From contig JACRNV010000003.1 of the NCBI GenBank assembly GCA_016214785.1, forward strand, positions 1 to 59,491: a DNA stretch of 59,491 nucleotides. Reading direction: 5' to 3'. Shown piece after piece: positions 25,416 through 34,492 of this stretch (the stretch's first letter is position 1; every line of letters begins with the position of its first letter). Below the pieces are notes generated by a model. That model saw nothing but the letters and a program-made list of their open reading frames with translations, did not search any database and had not been told where the DNA came from. Origin of the DNA: Methanobacteriota archaeon (GTDB taxonomy: Archaea > Thermoplasmatota > Thermoplasmata > SG8-5 > JACRNV01). The position numbers were made by a program, and so were the translations under genes.

Positions 25416-28400
25416 CTACCAGTCGACCCACCAGGTCGTCGCCGACGGGCAGTATACCCAGTATGCCTGGCCCTTCTTCAGCACCGTCGAACCGGCAAGC
25501 ACTGCGGTCTTGTACGTGGCGGGAGCGCTGAACCCTTCCACAATCGTCGCGCCGGTCGCGGACATCAGCTGCCCGGCCGTGTATGTGGAGTCGTCCCTGG
25601 CTGGATAGCCGACGAGGTTCCAGCCCTGGTCGAGCGGGATGCTCGCGTTGGTGCTGTTGGAGTACCCGGTCCCTCCGAGGCAGAGCTGCCCGTCGCCGAC
25701 CGAGGTGACGTAGAGCCAGACGCCCATGAGATGGTTCACGGCCGTGAGGTCGTTCAATGACGAATTCCAGCCCGTGTAGTATTGACCCCATGGGTTTGAT
25801 GGAGTGCCTGGGTTGTAAGCCTGCATCCTGTCCCACTGGACCAGTCCGGCCCCACCGTCGGCCTTGTCAGTCAAGGCGGTCGGCAGCGCAGTAGGCCCGA
25901 CGAATGGCACGGATACTAGGTTCCAGCCCAATACGACCGATATATTCAACCACGGAACGTAGGAGCCACCTACGGTGTTCATAATAGGCAGTACGGACGA
26001 TGGCGTGGCGTCGTTGTCGTACCCGAAAGCGAAGGACGAGACCGGCGCAGTATAGTTGATGCCCACCTGCGAACAGTCAACCGAGCACGTGGCGGTGGCG
26101 CTTGCGTACACGCCCCATATGACGCTCCCCTGGGAGACGTAGTTGGCGCAGCTGGTCGTTATGCTCCTGTTCATCCAGGCGTCCGTCGCAGCCGCATAGG
26201 CCTGGGTGGCGCCCTGCGCGACCCATTGCGCAGTCGCGACGTTCCATGCGTAGAGCGTGGCCGTTATCGCCGCGCTGTACTGCGCCTCGTGGGCGAGGTT
26301 GATGGCGGTGATGGTGGAGGCGGTCTCGTTCACTAGGAAGCTGTACTTGACGAATATCTCGTTGCCAGCGCCCGGGTTCACCGATGTGGCCCTGGAATTG
26401 TCGGACGCGGCAATAGAAACGTAATTGGCATCGGTGAGCTGGACCGTCGACGGATTGCCCCCGGACGGGCCTATCAACTGCGCCTGGGTACTGTCCACCA
26501 CGTCGCAGAACCAGGCATCGTGAGCCCCCGAAGCCTGCGTGACGCCCTGGTAGGTGTAATTGGCGAAGCTCGCGCCGCTCGTCACAGATGTGATGTTCAA
26601 CCAGAGCTCGACGACGAACCTATCGCCCGCCGGAAGGGTCGTCCCCGCCGGAACGTTATACGTCCAGTAAAACTCGCGATAGACGCTTGGGTAAAGGGCG
26701 ATGTCCTCGTCGTCCTGGGCGCCGAAGATGGTTGCGTCGTCGCTGTACCTCTTGACAAGGGAGTAGAGATAGCCGTGGGCGCTGGAGAAGTCCGTCTTGC
26801 CGTTGACCCTGAACTTCCACGTGCCGTTCATGTCCTGTGCCTGTGCATACGCGGCCGAGAGCCACCGGTCGCCCGCTCCGCCGAGCTTGTACTGTCCGGC
26901 CGAGCCGAGGGAGGCGCTCGTCGCTATCTGCACGCCGGTTTCAAAAGTGTCCAGCGCCAGGTCCCTGTACCCGCCGACCGACGACTGCATCTGGAAGTAC
27001 AGGAGGGCGTCGGTGGTCGCATTCCTGACGACCATGTTGTAATCCTTCTGGCCGAAGGAGTCCGATGCCCTGACGACGTAGTAGTAGGTCGCGTAGGACG
27101 CCAGGCCCGGATCTGTGTAAGAGAGGGCGGCCCCGGTCCACGTCGGCGCCGTGCCGTTCACTTCCGCCTCAGAGGGGGAATGGTCGAAGCGCCAGACGCT
27201 GTAGGTTATCGGGCCGTTGGGGTCGTTCGCCGCGTTCCAGTAGACGTTTAAGGATGCGCCAGTCCCCGTATTCGCGGCGCGGTCGGCGCCTGCGAAGTCC
27301 GGCAGGGCTTTGCCCGCGTTGATCGTTATCAGCACGTCGGTGTAGTTGTTCGCCGCATTGCCGTCCGGGCCGTAGAAGGTCGTTGTCGACACCCTGTACC
27401 TCCCGCCCTGCGTGAAGTTGTAAGTCCAGTTCAGAACCGTCGATTGCTGGGAGTTCAGTACCGGCGTTGGCAGCGGCGACGGGCCGAAGACGCTCGCCTC
27501 GGAGGCCATCTGCGCGGTTATGAACAGGTCGTCCCACCAGAATCCGCACGGGGCCGCGGGGGCCGTGGCCTCGTCCGCGGAGAACCTGAACCTCATCCTG
27601 AACTGGCTCGCCCCGGCGAAGCCCGACAGGTCGAGCGTCCTGTTCGTCCAGGCCGTGCCGGTGCCGTTGTACCTCGTGAGGTATTCCCATGTCCGGCCAT
27701 TGTCCCGGGATGCCTCGACTACGCAGAAATCGTAGTTCGCCTCCGTGCTGTAATATGTCCAGTAGGAGACGTTCAGCCCCGTGGCCGTCCTGAGGTTGAG
27801 CGGCTGCGCCATCTCCATCGATTGCACGGTTATGGCAGTGTAATTGCTCCTGGCGTCGAGGCCGCACCACCAGCTATAGGTGCCGGCGTGCTTCTGGAGA
27901 GTCGAGAGATGCCAGTAATCGGTCGATGTATTGCCATCGATATCGATGACGTTCCACTTCCCGGCCCCGCCCTCGCCGTTGTCAGAGAACAGGGTCATGG
28001 TCGATGTCGCGCCGAGGCGCGTGATGTTGCAGTATGCGTTGAACGACGGGGACTGCGCGTCCCCGACGTTCTGGACGCTCCCGCCGATCCTGTAGTTGCC
28101 CATGGGGTATGTTCCCAGCTCGACGAACGGGGATATCGCGGGCGCGGAGGCGTCGTCGGTCCAGGGCACTTCGACGGCGACCGTGCAGTTGCTGCTGCAG
28201 CTCGTGTTGGACGTCGAGTTGCCGTAAACGGTTATGGAGTACGTGCCAGGGGTCGCTCCTGCCGGAACGTTGACGGAGAGCGTCGTCTGGCTCGTCTGGT
28301 TCCTGGCAAGGCTCAGGCTGCCCGGCGACAGTGAAACGGCCCAGCCCGATATGCCCGTATTCGCCAGATTGAACGTGTCGGCCCTGCGCCCGTCGTCCGT

Positions 28401-29681
28401 GACGTTGATGGGGACGTTGCCGGCGCTGCCGCGGCTTATCCTGATGCTCGGCACCTGGGGCCTGAGGGAGACATGGTCCATGGCCTGGAAGGGGTTGTCG
28501 GATATCTGGCAGAGGTAGATGATTGCGCCGAGCGTGTCGTTGCACACCAGCGGCACCTTGTCCGCCCGCGGGTGGAAGAGATCGTACGTGCCCGTGACGG
28601 CCGCGTCGGCGTCGTTCACGTTCGGGTACGCTTCTATGCAATACGCGTACACCCCGAGCTCGCCGTAGAGCCAGTCGTCGTCCGAGCCCGACGTCATGTA
28701 GAGGTCGCTCGACTGCTGCGGCGTGTAGCCCGGATAAGCGCTCCCCGCCGTGTTCGTTATCCGGTAAGCCATCTGCTCCGCGACCGACCTGACGACGCTG
28801 TCATCCGGCTGTGGGGCGTTGTTGTACGTGTATCCTATAGGGTACAGTATGAGCTGGCTGTATGTGTGGAACGATATGGCGAAAATGAACTTGTGCTGGC
28901 GGCAGAAGTCGCGGATGGCCCTGGACTCGGGCTCGGAGAATGCCGCCGGGCCGCCGTACGTGTCGTCGGTGTACAACGAGGACGCCCCGGACGCGCCCCA
29001 CATGAAGCCGTAGTTCCTGTTGAGGTCCACGCCGTCGTTCGCCTCGTCCAGTATGCCGTTCACGTTGTTGTCGCGAGCGTTCTTCCTCCAGCCATAGGTC
29101 TGCCTCGCGTGGTTGGACGGGTCGTCGCTGTCGTTCAGGCCATCGTAGACGCGCCCGTCGGGGTTCGCTGTCGGTATGACCCATACCTGGCGCGTGTTGA
29201 CGATGCTGGCCACGGTCGCATTGGTGCCGTAATTGTCGGTGAGGAAGTTGATGGCGAACATGCAAATCTCGATTGTCATCCATTCCCTGGCATGGTGGTT
29301 GGCGTTGAAATAGACCTCGGGCTCGCCCGCCTCCTCGACCGAGGCGTTGTCGGAAATCTTCATGGCCCAGATGTCCCTGTTCTGCCAGGTCTTGCCGATG
29401 CTGATGAGCTTCGTGATGTTCGCGTGGTCCCTCGATATTTGAGCGAGCTCGGCGCTCAGTTCCTTGTACGAGTGGTACGCGGAAACGCCGCCGTTTGTCT
29501 CTGGCGGAGGCTGGGCGGATTCCGGGGCCGGAAGCTCCGGCAGCGAGCCAGCGGCCGGAGCCGCCGGCGTGGATGACGGGGCAACGGGTTCGCGGTCGGA
29601 GACCCCGGCGTTCCCCGGGAAAAATCCTATGACCATGCCCACGACAATCACTAGCACGATGCCCAGAACCTTGGCGCGCAA
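25416..29681 (-). CDS. Large secreted zinc carboxypeptidase (M14) with extracellular beta domains
   Basis: A 1421-residue exopeptidase. The signal peptide is about 1-26, followed by a Pro/Ala-rich linker. The M14 domain covers about 70-395: zinc ligands His130 and Glu133 in HHAREWM and His272 in SFHTYSQ, substrate-binding Asn221-Arg222 in DLNRNYG, catalytic Glu350 in YCIEAYPN. After it come an Ig/NPCBM-like beta domain, an MAM/jelly-roll-like segment, fibronectin-type repeats and a C-terminal GWNLVSVP module of about 170 residues common in archaeal surface proteins. No C-terminal membrane anchor is seen, so it is probably released or wall-bound. Many N-x-S/T sequons suggest glycosylation. Confidence 0.93.
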   Translation of the reverse strand: MRAKVLGIVLVIVVGMVIGFFPGNAGVSDREPVAPSSTPAAPAAGSLPELPAPESAQPPPETNGGVSAYHSYKELSAELAQISRDHANITKLISIGKTWQNRDIWAMKISDNASVEEAGEPEVYFNANHHAREWMTIEICMFAINFLTDNYGTNATVASIVNTRQVWVIPTANPDGRVYDGLNDSDDPSNHARQTYGWRKNARDNNVNGILDEANDGVDLNRNYGFMWGASGASSLYTDDTYGGPAAFSEPESRAIRDFCRQHKFIFAISFHTYSQLILYPIGYTYNNAPQPDDSVVRSVAEQMAYRITNTAGSAYPGYTPQQSSDLYMTSGSDDDWLYGELGVYAYCIEAYPNVNDADAAVTGTYDLFHPRADKVPLVCNDTLGAIIYLCQISDNPFQAMDHVSLRPQVPSIRISRGSAGNVPINVTDDGRRADTFNLANTGISGWAVSLSPGSLSLARNQTSQTTLSVNVPAGATPGTYSITVYGNSTSNTSCSSNCTVAVEVPWTDDASAPAISPFVELGTYPMGNYRIGGSVQNVGDAQSPSFNAYCNITRLGATSTMTLFSDNGEGGAGKWNVIDIDGNTSTDYWHLSTLQKHAGTYSWWCGLDARSNYTAITVQSMEMAQPLNLRTATGLNVSYWTYYSTEANYDFCVVEASRDNGRTWEYLTRYNGTGTAWTNRTLDLSGFAGASQFRMRFRFSADEATAPAAPCGFWWDDLFITAQMASEASVFGPSPLPTPVLNSQQSTVLNWTYNFTQGGRYRVSTTTFYGPDGNAANNYTDVLITINAGKALPDFAGADRAANTGTGASLNVYWNAANDPNGPITYSVWRFDHSPSEAEVNGTAPTWTGAALSYTDPGLASYATYYYVVRASDSFGQKDYNMVVRNATTDALLYFQMQSSVGGYRDLALDTFETGVQIATSASLGSAGQYKLGGAGDRWLSAAYAQAQDMNGTWKFRVNGKTDFSSAHGYLYSLVKRYSDDATIFGAQDDEDIALYPSVYREFYWTYNVPAGTTLPAGDRFVVELWLNITSVTSGASFANYTYQGVTQASGAHDAWFCDVVDSTQAQLIGPSGGNPSTVQLTDANYVSIAASDNSRATSVNPGAGNEIFVKYSFLVNETASTITAINLAHEAQYSAAITATLYAWNVATAQWVAQGATQAYAAATDAWMNRSITTSCANYVSQGSVIWGVYASATATCSVDCSQVGINYTAPVSSFAFGYDNDATPSSVLPIMNTVGGSYVPWLNISVVLGWNLVSVPFVGPTALPTALTDKADGGAGLVQWDRMQAYNPGTPSNPWGQYYTGWNSSLNDLTAVNHLMGVWLYVTSVGDGQLCLGGTGYSNSTNASIPLDQGWNLVGYPARDDSTYTAGQLMSATGATIVEGFSAPATYKTAVLAGSTVLKKGQAYWVYCPSATTWWVDW

Positions 29682-29780
29682 GATTGCTCACCTTGCGATA
29701 GTATCCCTGGCCCAGTAGATAAATGTTGTTGCTGGACAACGCCATGCATGTACATGTATGTCCCGGCTCGTCCCGCCCGC

Positions 29781-29795
29781 TATTATTATATATTA
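29781..29795 (+). promoter_or_regulatory. TATA box for the glycosyltransferase gene
   Basis: TATTATTATATATTA is centred 27 bases before a GTG at 29815. This supports a leaderless GTG start for the downstream gene. Confidence 0.6.
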
Positions 29796-29814
29796 TTCCA
29801 AATATAGTCCGTTT

Positions 29815-30936
29815 GTGCGCATTTACATCGGGGCCTGCGGCATAGGGCTGGGCCACGCCGGCCAGATGCTCTGCGTTGCGCAGGAGATGAAGGGGGACGA
29901 GATACTCTTCTCGAGCTACAACAGGGCTGTGGCCTACCTCAGGAAGGAGGGGCACGAGGTCTTCGAATCCCCGGCGATAGGCTGGAGGGAGACCGACGGA
30001 GCGCCCGACGCCACCCTCACGCTCATCGGCGTGGTGCCTTCGATGTTCCAGAGCCTGCGCCAGATAAAGGCCGAAGTCGGAGCCATCCGCAAGTTCAGGC
30101 CCGACATCGTCCTCTCGGACGGCAGGTACTCGACCATCGTCGCCGCTCGAAGGTGCAGGGTGCCCTTCGCGCTCGTGACACACCAGATATCGTTCAGGTT
30201 CCCCGAGATGCCTTTCCGCGGTCTGTGGGAGCGCTCGACGACGAGGCTGAACTGCATCTACCTCTCTGACAAGCGCATTCTTATCCCGGACATGCCCCCG
30301 CCGGACTCGATATGCTCCGCTAGCATGAGGTTGAAAGGGGAGCTGGACATCGAGTACGTCGGCTTCGTCGTGCGGCCTCTGCCCGAAGCGCTCCCCTTCC
30401 CGCAGGAGGCGAAGAGGAGGCTCGGCTTCGGCGACGGGCCGCTCGTCTACGCGGCCATCAGCGGCTCGACCACCAAGCTCGTGGAATCGCTGGCCGGGGG
30501 GCTGAAAAAGACCGGCCTTGACTCGCTAATCGTGCTCGGCAAACCTGACGGGAAGGATATGAGAGAAGACGGAAAGGTCAAGGTCGTCCCGTGGCTAGAG
30601 GAGAGGGCGCTAGCTCTGCGAGCCGCCGACGTTATTATTACGAGAGGGGGGCACAGGACCCTCTCGGAGATAGCCATGCACGGCAAGCCCGCGCTCGTCG
30701 TCCCCCAGCCCAGCCAGCCGGAGCAGGACATCAACGCCGAGGGGTTCGAGGCGCTCGGCTCGTGCATTGTTTTGCGTGAGGAAACCTTGGACGCCTCCAA
30801 GGTAGCATCTTCCGTCGGAAAGTTGATCGACGATAGCGCTTACAGGAACAAGGCGAAGGCGCTGGCCGGGCGCGCGGCGAAGCTCGACGGGGCGAAGAAC
30901 ATTGCTCAGATAGCCCGCAAGCTTGACAGGGCCTAG
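29815..30936 (+). CDS. MurG-like glycosyltransferase (GT28 / MJ1255 type)
   Basis: A 373-residue GT-B glycosyltransferase. The N-terminal GACGIGLGHAGQ glycine loop and the C-terminal nucleotide-sugar site TRGGHRTLSEIAMHGKPALVVP match the UDP-GlcNAc transferase superfamily that includes archaeal MJ1255-like proteins. The GTG at 29815 gives VRIYIGACGIG and is placed by the TATA box; the longer frame adds 19 hydrophobic-poor residues. It likely transfers a sugar to a lipid or glycan precursor at the inner membrane face. It stands alone before the ribosomal cluster. Confidence 0.85.
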   Translation: MRIYIGACGIGLGHAGQMLCVAQEMKGDEILFSSYNRAVAYLRKEGHEVFESPAIGWRETDGAPDATLTLIGVVPSMFQSLRQIKAEVGAIRKFRPDIVLSDGRYSTIVAARRCRVPFALVTHQISFRFPEMPFRGLWERSTTRLNCIYLSDKRILIPDMPPPDSICSASMRLKGELDIEYVGFVVRPLPEALPFPQEAKRRLGFGDGPLVYAAISGSTTKLVESLAGGLKKTGLDSLIVLGKPDGKDMREDGKVKVVPWLEERALALRAADVIITRGGHRTLSEIAMHGKPALVVPQPSQPEQDINAEGFEALGSCIVLREETLDASKVASSVGKLIDDSAYRNKAKALAGRAAKLDGAKNIAQIARKLDRA

Positions 30937-30938
30937 CG

Positions 30939-30948
30939 TATTTATACC
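30939..30948 (+). promoter_or_regulatory. TATA box for the L7Ae-S28e-L24e operon
   Basis: TATTTATACC lies just past the glycosyltransferase stop. Transcription from near 30970 gives a leader of about 55 bases. Confidence 0.5.
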
Positions 30949-30987
30949 ACCTCTGCTTTAGGCGGTTGCTCTTCTGAGAGCCGATGA

Positions 30988-31010
30988 ATGATGAAGCCCG
31001 AAAGGGCCGA
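30988..31010 (+). promoter_or_regulatory. Possible kink-turn in the L7Ae mRNA leader
   Basis: ATGATGA (box C-like, 30988-30994) is followed by a GCCC-GAAA-GGGC hairpin and CGA (box D-like, 31008-31010). Together they form the tandem G.A arrangement that L7Ae binds. The Shine-Dalgarno AGGAGGT starts at the next base, so L7Ae binding would block translation. The outer stem is weak. Confidence 0.4.
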
Positions 31011-31023
31011 AGGAGGTAATGAA

Positions 31024-31395
31024 ATGGCGAAACCGATGTACGTGCGATTCGAGATGCCGAAGGAACTTGCCGACAAGACGGCGCAGATGCTCGACCTCGC
31101 GAAGGAGACGGGCAAGATACGGAAGGGGACGAACGAGGTCACGAAGCTCATCGAGCGCGGCGACGCCCTGCTCGTCGTCATGGCCGAGGACGTCCAGCCG
31201 GAAGAGATACTGGCACACCTGCCGCTCCTGTGCGAGGAGAAGAACGTGCCCTACGCCTACCTGCCGACCAAGGCAGACCTTGGCGCGAGGGTGGGGATGG
31301 ACAAGCCCACGGCGTCCGCCGCTGTCCTGGACGCAGGGAAGGGAAAGGAACTGTTCGACGAGATCGTCGCAGGCGTGAAGGCGCTCCGCAAGTAG
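31024..31395 (+). CDS. rpl7ae: Ribosomal protein L7Ae (kink-turn binding)
   Basis: A 123-residue RNA-binding protein of the large subunit that also serves in box C/D and H/ACA RNPs and archaeal RNase P. Conserved motifs are [13 protein letters not shown], which contacts the kink-turn, and [13 protein letters not shown]. The ATG at 31024 is 7 bases after a strong GGAGGT. It begins an operon with S28e and L24e, a standard archaeal order. Confidence 0.96.
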   Translation: MAKPMYVRFEMPKELADKTAQMLDLAKETGKIRKGTNEVTKLIERGDALLVVMAEDVQPEEILAHLPLLCEEKNVPYAYLPTKADLGARVGMDKPTASAAVLDAGKGKELFDEIVAGVKALRK

Positions 31396-31409
31396 GCCGG
31401 GTGCTTGAA

Positions 31410-31622
31410 ATGCCAGACGAGGAGAGCATACCATCCGAGGTCGTCGAGGTCATCGGCCGCACGGGCATGACCGGCGAGGCCACACAAGTCAAGGTCAGGG
31501 TGCTCGACGGGCGCGACAAGGGGCGCATCATCACCCGCAACGTGATGGGGCCCGTGCAGCTCGGCGACATCGTCATGCTCAGGGAGACGCAGAGGGAAGC
31601 GCGCAAGCTCAGCATAAGGTGA
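31410..31622 (+). CDS. rps28e: Ribosomal protein eS28
   Basis: A 70-residue small-subunit protein with the OB-fold core. It has the invariant phrases [21 protein letters not shown] and the terminal REARKLSIR. The gene starts 15 bases after the L7Ae stop and ends 5 bases before the L24e start. Confidence 0.96.
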   Translation: MPDEESIPSEVVEVIGRTGMTGEATQVKVRVLDGRDKGRIITRNVMGPVQLGDIVMLRETQREARKLSIR

Positions 31623-31627
31623 GACGA

Positions 31628-32044
31628 ATGGTCGAACGAAAGGTTTGCAGCTTTTGCGGGCGGGAGATCGAGCCCGGGACTGGCTCCCTGTTCATACGCA
31701 AGGACGGCAGCACCTTCCAGTACTGCAGCAGCAAGTGCAGGAAGAACTCGCTCCACCTGGGCAGGGTCCCGAGGCGCGTGCGCTGGACTCAGCAGTACGC
31801 GAGCCTGAAGGCGGCCGGCAAGTCAAAGGAGGCCAGGGCGCCGGCGAAGGACAAGGAAAAGGCGCTGGTCGAGGAGAAGAAGCCCGCGGAGCCCGCATCG
31901 GCGAAGGAGCCTGAGAAGCCGAAGGCCAGGCCCGCGCAGCCAAAGCCGGCCGCACAGAAGGAGAAGGCCGCGTCCAAGGCTGAGAAACCAGAGGCTACCG
32001 AGGGCGCAAAGCCCAAGGCCAAGCCCAAGAGGAAAGAGGGATAG
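31628..32044 (+). CDS. rpl24e: Ribosomal protein eL24 with basic C-terminal tail
   Basis: A 138-residue protein. Residues 1 to about 55 are the eL24 zinc domain (CSFCG, then YCSSKCRKN and the R.VPRRVRWT motif). The remaining 80 or so residues form a Lys/Ala/Pro/Glu-rich low-complexity tail, while most archaeal eL24 proteins end near residue 60-70. The tail resembles the extension on uS7 in this genome, though it is basic. The ATG at 31628 begins directly before VERKVCSFCG. Confidence 0.94.
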   Translation: MVERKVCSFCGREIEPGTGSLFIRKDGSTFQYCSSKCRKNSLHLGRVPRRVRWTQQYASLKAAGKSKEARAPAKDKEKALVEEKKPAEPASAKEPEKPKARPAQPKPAAQKEKAASKAEKPEATEGAKPKAKPKRKEG

Positions 32045-32138
32045 GGCACATTCGCTTGAAAATCCCTTCCAGGGGGTTTGCGGTCAAACCCCTTGAACGA
32101 ATCCCCCCATCATCCCTATCTAAACCCTTTGCCTACTC

Positions 32139-33311
32139 TTACTTTTCCGGATTCCGCCTTATCAGCGCGACCTCGCTCCTCGTGCCGAGGCGCAGGGGAG
32201 GGCCCCACGTCCCTGCGCCGGAGGTGACGAATAGATGAGTGCCTTTGTGCTCGTACAGGCCGCTGTACTTCCGCCACACCATCCAAGCCATCACTGTGAA
32301 GGGGAAGGTCTGCCCCGCATGCGTGTGGCCCGAGAGCATGAGGTCTATGCCGGCCTCCTGCGCAATCTCGATGCTGTCAGGGGAGTGGTAGAGGAGAATC
32401 GCGTACTTCGACCGATCGTACGGGAGCTTTGAGAGCGCTTCCCTCAGCTCCTTCCCGTCGCCGTAGTCGATGCCGATGATTTGCGCTCCGCTGCACTCAA
32501 CTACCTCGTTGCGCAAAACCTTCACACCGACCCCCTTAAGAAATCCCGCAATCTCGTCGACGCCGGCGTAATATTCGTGGTTGCCCGTGCAGAAGAACGC
32601 CGGCGCCCTCAGCTCTTTGAGCGGCATGAAGGGGTTCGGGCCCCTGCCGACCGGGCCGTCGGAGATGTCCCCCGTGATTGCCACGATGTCGGGATTCATC
32701 TCATTGGCCATGCCCACGAGCCTGCGCAGGTGCGCCTCGCCGTTCACGAGCCCCATGTGCAGGTCGCTGATGTGGGCGATTCGCATCCCCTTTCCGAGGC
32801 GCCTCGCAGGGATTTCCACCGTGCGGACGCGCACAAAGAGAGGAACAACCGCTGCGATGCAGACGAGCGCGAGGGTGATTAGCGGGAGGGACAGCGAGAT
32901 GACCATCCGGTCGAAGAACACAAAGTAGCGCAGGATATCACTTGCCATTAACGAGAAGCTGAAGTATATCTGGAACCCGAGCCACAGCGATGCGGTTAAG
33001 TAGTACCCCTTTGCCAGCGGGTTGCCCCTCCCCCTGGTCATTGCCATCGCAAGGATGAACGAGACGGCGGAAAGAACGACGAAGAGCCAGAACCACACCC
33101 CTCCCTTCGGAAGAAGGAGCATCTCGAAGAGGCGCAGCATGATGTACCAGTTGAAGAGCATGAGGAGCACTAGAATGATGCTGAAGAAGACTGCGAACCC
33201 CGCATAGCGCGCCCTGTTTCTCATTGGCGCTGGCAGTGAGAGGGTATGTAAATAATTACCCCCAAGGGGCGTGAAAATAAATTCCTTGAACCATTTCCTC
33301 CACTTTGACAT
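32139..33311 (-). CDS. Membrane-bound metallophosphoesterase (YkuE-like)
   Basis: A 390-residue calcineurin-like phosphoesterase with about four N-terminal membrane helices (34-160) and a cytoplasmic or exposed catalytic domain. Dimetal-site motifs are DLHMG, GDISDGP, GNHEYY and GHTHAGQ, all intact. YkuE-type enzymes act on phospho-lipids or sugar phosphates at the membrane; the substrate here is unknown. The ATG at 33311 is supported by a TATA box (ATTTAAAAGG on the minus strand, 33333-33344) at leaderless distance. A later ATG 29 codons in is the alternative. Confidence 0.87.
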   Translation of the reverse strand: MSKWRKWFKEFIFTPLGGNYLHTLSLPAPMRNRARYAGFAVFFSIILVLLMLFNWYIMLRLFEMLLLPKGGVWFWLFVVLSAVSFILAMAMTRGRGNPLAKGYYLTASLWLGFQIYFSFSLMASDILRYFVFFDRMVISLSLPLITLALVCIAAVVPLFVRVRTVEIPARRLGKGMRIAHISDLHMGLVNGEAHLRRLVGMANEMNPDIVAITGDISDGPVGRGPNPFMPLKELRAPAFFCTGNHEYYAGVDEIAGFLKGVGVKVLRNEVVECSGAQIIGIDYGDGKELREALSKLPYDRSKYAILLYHSPDSIEIAQEAGIDLMLSGHTHAGQTFPFTVMAWMVWRKYSGLYEHKGTHLFVTSGAGTWGPPLRLGTRSEVALIRRNPEK

Positions 33312-33332
33312 TCTCCAACCTCGGAACGCAAT

Positions 33333-33344
33333 CCTTTTAAATCG
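33333..33344 (-). promoter_or_regulatory. TATA box for the metallophosphoesterase gene
   Basis: The minus strand reads CGATTTAAAAGG, centred about 27 bases before the ATG at 33311. Confidence 0.55.
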
Positions 33345-33464
33345 AATAGCTTATATCCTAATTGTGCAGAGAGAAATGCGCGCAATCAAGCCTCGCTTGT
33401 TAGGACGGGGTATGTTAGCTAATGTAGGACGGAACTTAGGGATGAGCGAATTATAGCTACGGCG

Positions 33465-33473
33465 GGGGGGCAC
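33465..33473. repeat. Left 9-base inverted repeat of the restriction-modification island
   Basis: GGGGGGCAC here matches GTGCCCCCC at 36158-36166 in inverted orientation. The pair brackets the AT-rich XamI-like gene pair. With short repeats this could be chance. Confidence 0.35.
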
Positions 33474-33508
33474 GATTTTAGTTAGTTTCAGTCACCCCTC
33501 TGGCAAAG

Positions 33509-33520
33509 CTATATTAATAG
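33509..33520 (+). promoter_or_regulatory. TATA box for the restriction-modification genes
   Basis: CTATATTAATAG is centred 28 bases before the ATG at 33542, giving a leaderless mRNA and supporting that start over the TTG at 33530. Confidence 0.55.
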
Positions 33521-33541
33521 CTTTAGGAATTGTCTTCTCAT

Positions 33542-34492
33542 ATGATTAACGCTGACAAACCGTATCTGTGGAAACAAGACATAGACACATCAGTTGACCT
33601 TTTTAACGACTGGTTTATGCGGTTTGCACCAAAAGCTTATAGAGATTCGCGTCAAAAAACAACAAATCAAGTTATAGATGCTATTAAATTAACTAACAAT
33701 CTATCTTGTATAACCATTGATGTTTTAAAAGAACATCCAGATGTGCTACCTATACTAAGAATGTCAACGTCACCTCCGTTAGCTAGGGATCGATTGATGG
33801 GGTTAGCACATGTTAATAAAAATTTGATGTTGAAAATGGAAGAAGAAGGTAAGATAGCGAAACGAATGAAAAAAGATGATGTAGATAAACAGCTTACTAG
33901 AATCTGTGAAATTGTATCTGAATTACTAGATATTGATATTTTACCCTGGGTTCCGCTGAGTAAAAGCCCTAGTTTAAAACAGAAAGAACGTGCATCAACT
34001 ATTATAGCTGACCGATTATGTGGAGCCGTCGCAAATCCTATAATCAGAAACGCACAAGAACAGAGGCAATTGGCTCTTATTTCTAGATATTTAACTACTT
34101 ATAGTTATAAACAAATTACACATGCGAGCGGAATCCCAATAAATGAGTTATCGGCAGGAACTTTCAGTCTTAGAATGAATGTACCAGCTGGCGAAGATAA
34201 AAACATTAAAATTCCCATAGATGTCGTAATTCAGCCAAAAAAACTAAAAAAAGATAAACTACCGATTCTTATTGAAGCTAAATCAGCTGGTGATTTCACT
34301 AATGTTAATAAACGACGAAAAGAGGAAGCTACAAAAATGCGCCAACTTAGGAGCGCATATGGCAAGAATATCCAATTAATCCTTTTCCTTTGTGGTTATT
34401 TTGATGCGGGCTACTTAGGTTATGAAGCTGCTGAAGGTCTCGATTGGATTTGGGAGCATAGGATTGATGATTTGGAGACGTTGGGGATATGA
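33542..34492 (+). CDS. XamI-like type II restriction endonuclease
   Basis: A 316-residue protein that I recognise as the RE_XamI family from its N-terminus (INADKPYLWKQDI, NDWFMRFAPKAYRDSR). XamI itself cleaves GTCGAC. A PD-(D/E)xK-type site can be read in PIDVVIQP followed by LIEAKSAGDF. The stop overlaps the methyltransferase start in an ATGA junction. The gene is strongly AT-rich with codon use unlike its GC-rich neighbours, a mark of recent transfer. Specificity is inferred from the family name only. Confidence 0.85.
   Translation: MINADKPYLWKQDIDTSVDLFNDWFMRFAPKAYRDSRQKTTNQVIDAIKLTNNLSCITIDVLKEHPDVLPILRMSTSPPLARDRLMGLAHVNKNLMLKMEEEGKIAKRMKKDDVDKQLTRICEIVSELLDIDILPWVPLSKSPSLKQKERASTIIADRLCGAVANPIIRNAQEQRQLALISRYLTTYSYKQITHASGIPINELSAGTFSLRMNVPAGEDKNIKIPIDVVIQPKKLKKDKLPILIEAKSAGDFTNVNKRRKEEATKMRQLRSAYGKNIQLILFLCGYFDAGYLGYEAAEGLDWIWEHRIDDLETLGI

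Noticed and set aside
25339-25836. Long N-terminal extension of uS12
   Set aside because: It would overlap the operon promoter and the end of the carboxypeptidase gene, and uS12 homology starts at 25338.
28473-29576. 367-codon plus-strand frame opposite the M14 carboxypeptidase
   Set aside because: It is a composition-driven shadow of the signal peptide and catalytic-domain region; no family match.
33271-33456. 61-codon frame between the metallophosphoesterase and the XamI-like gene
   Set aside because: It overlaps the metallophosphoesterase promoter and start, has weak composition and no ribosome-binding site.
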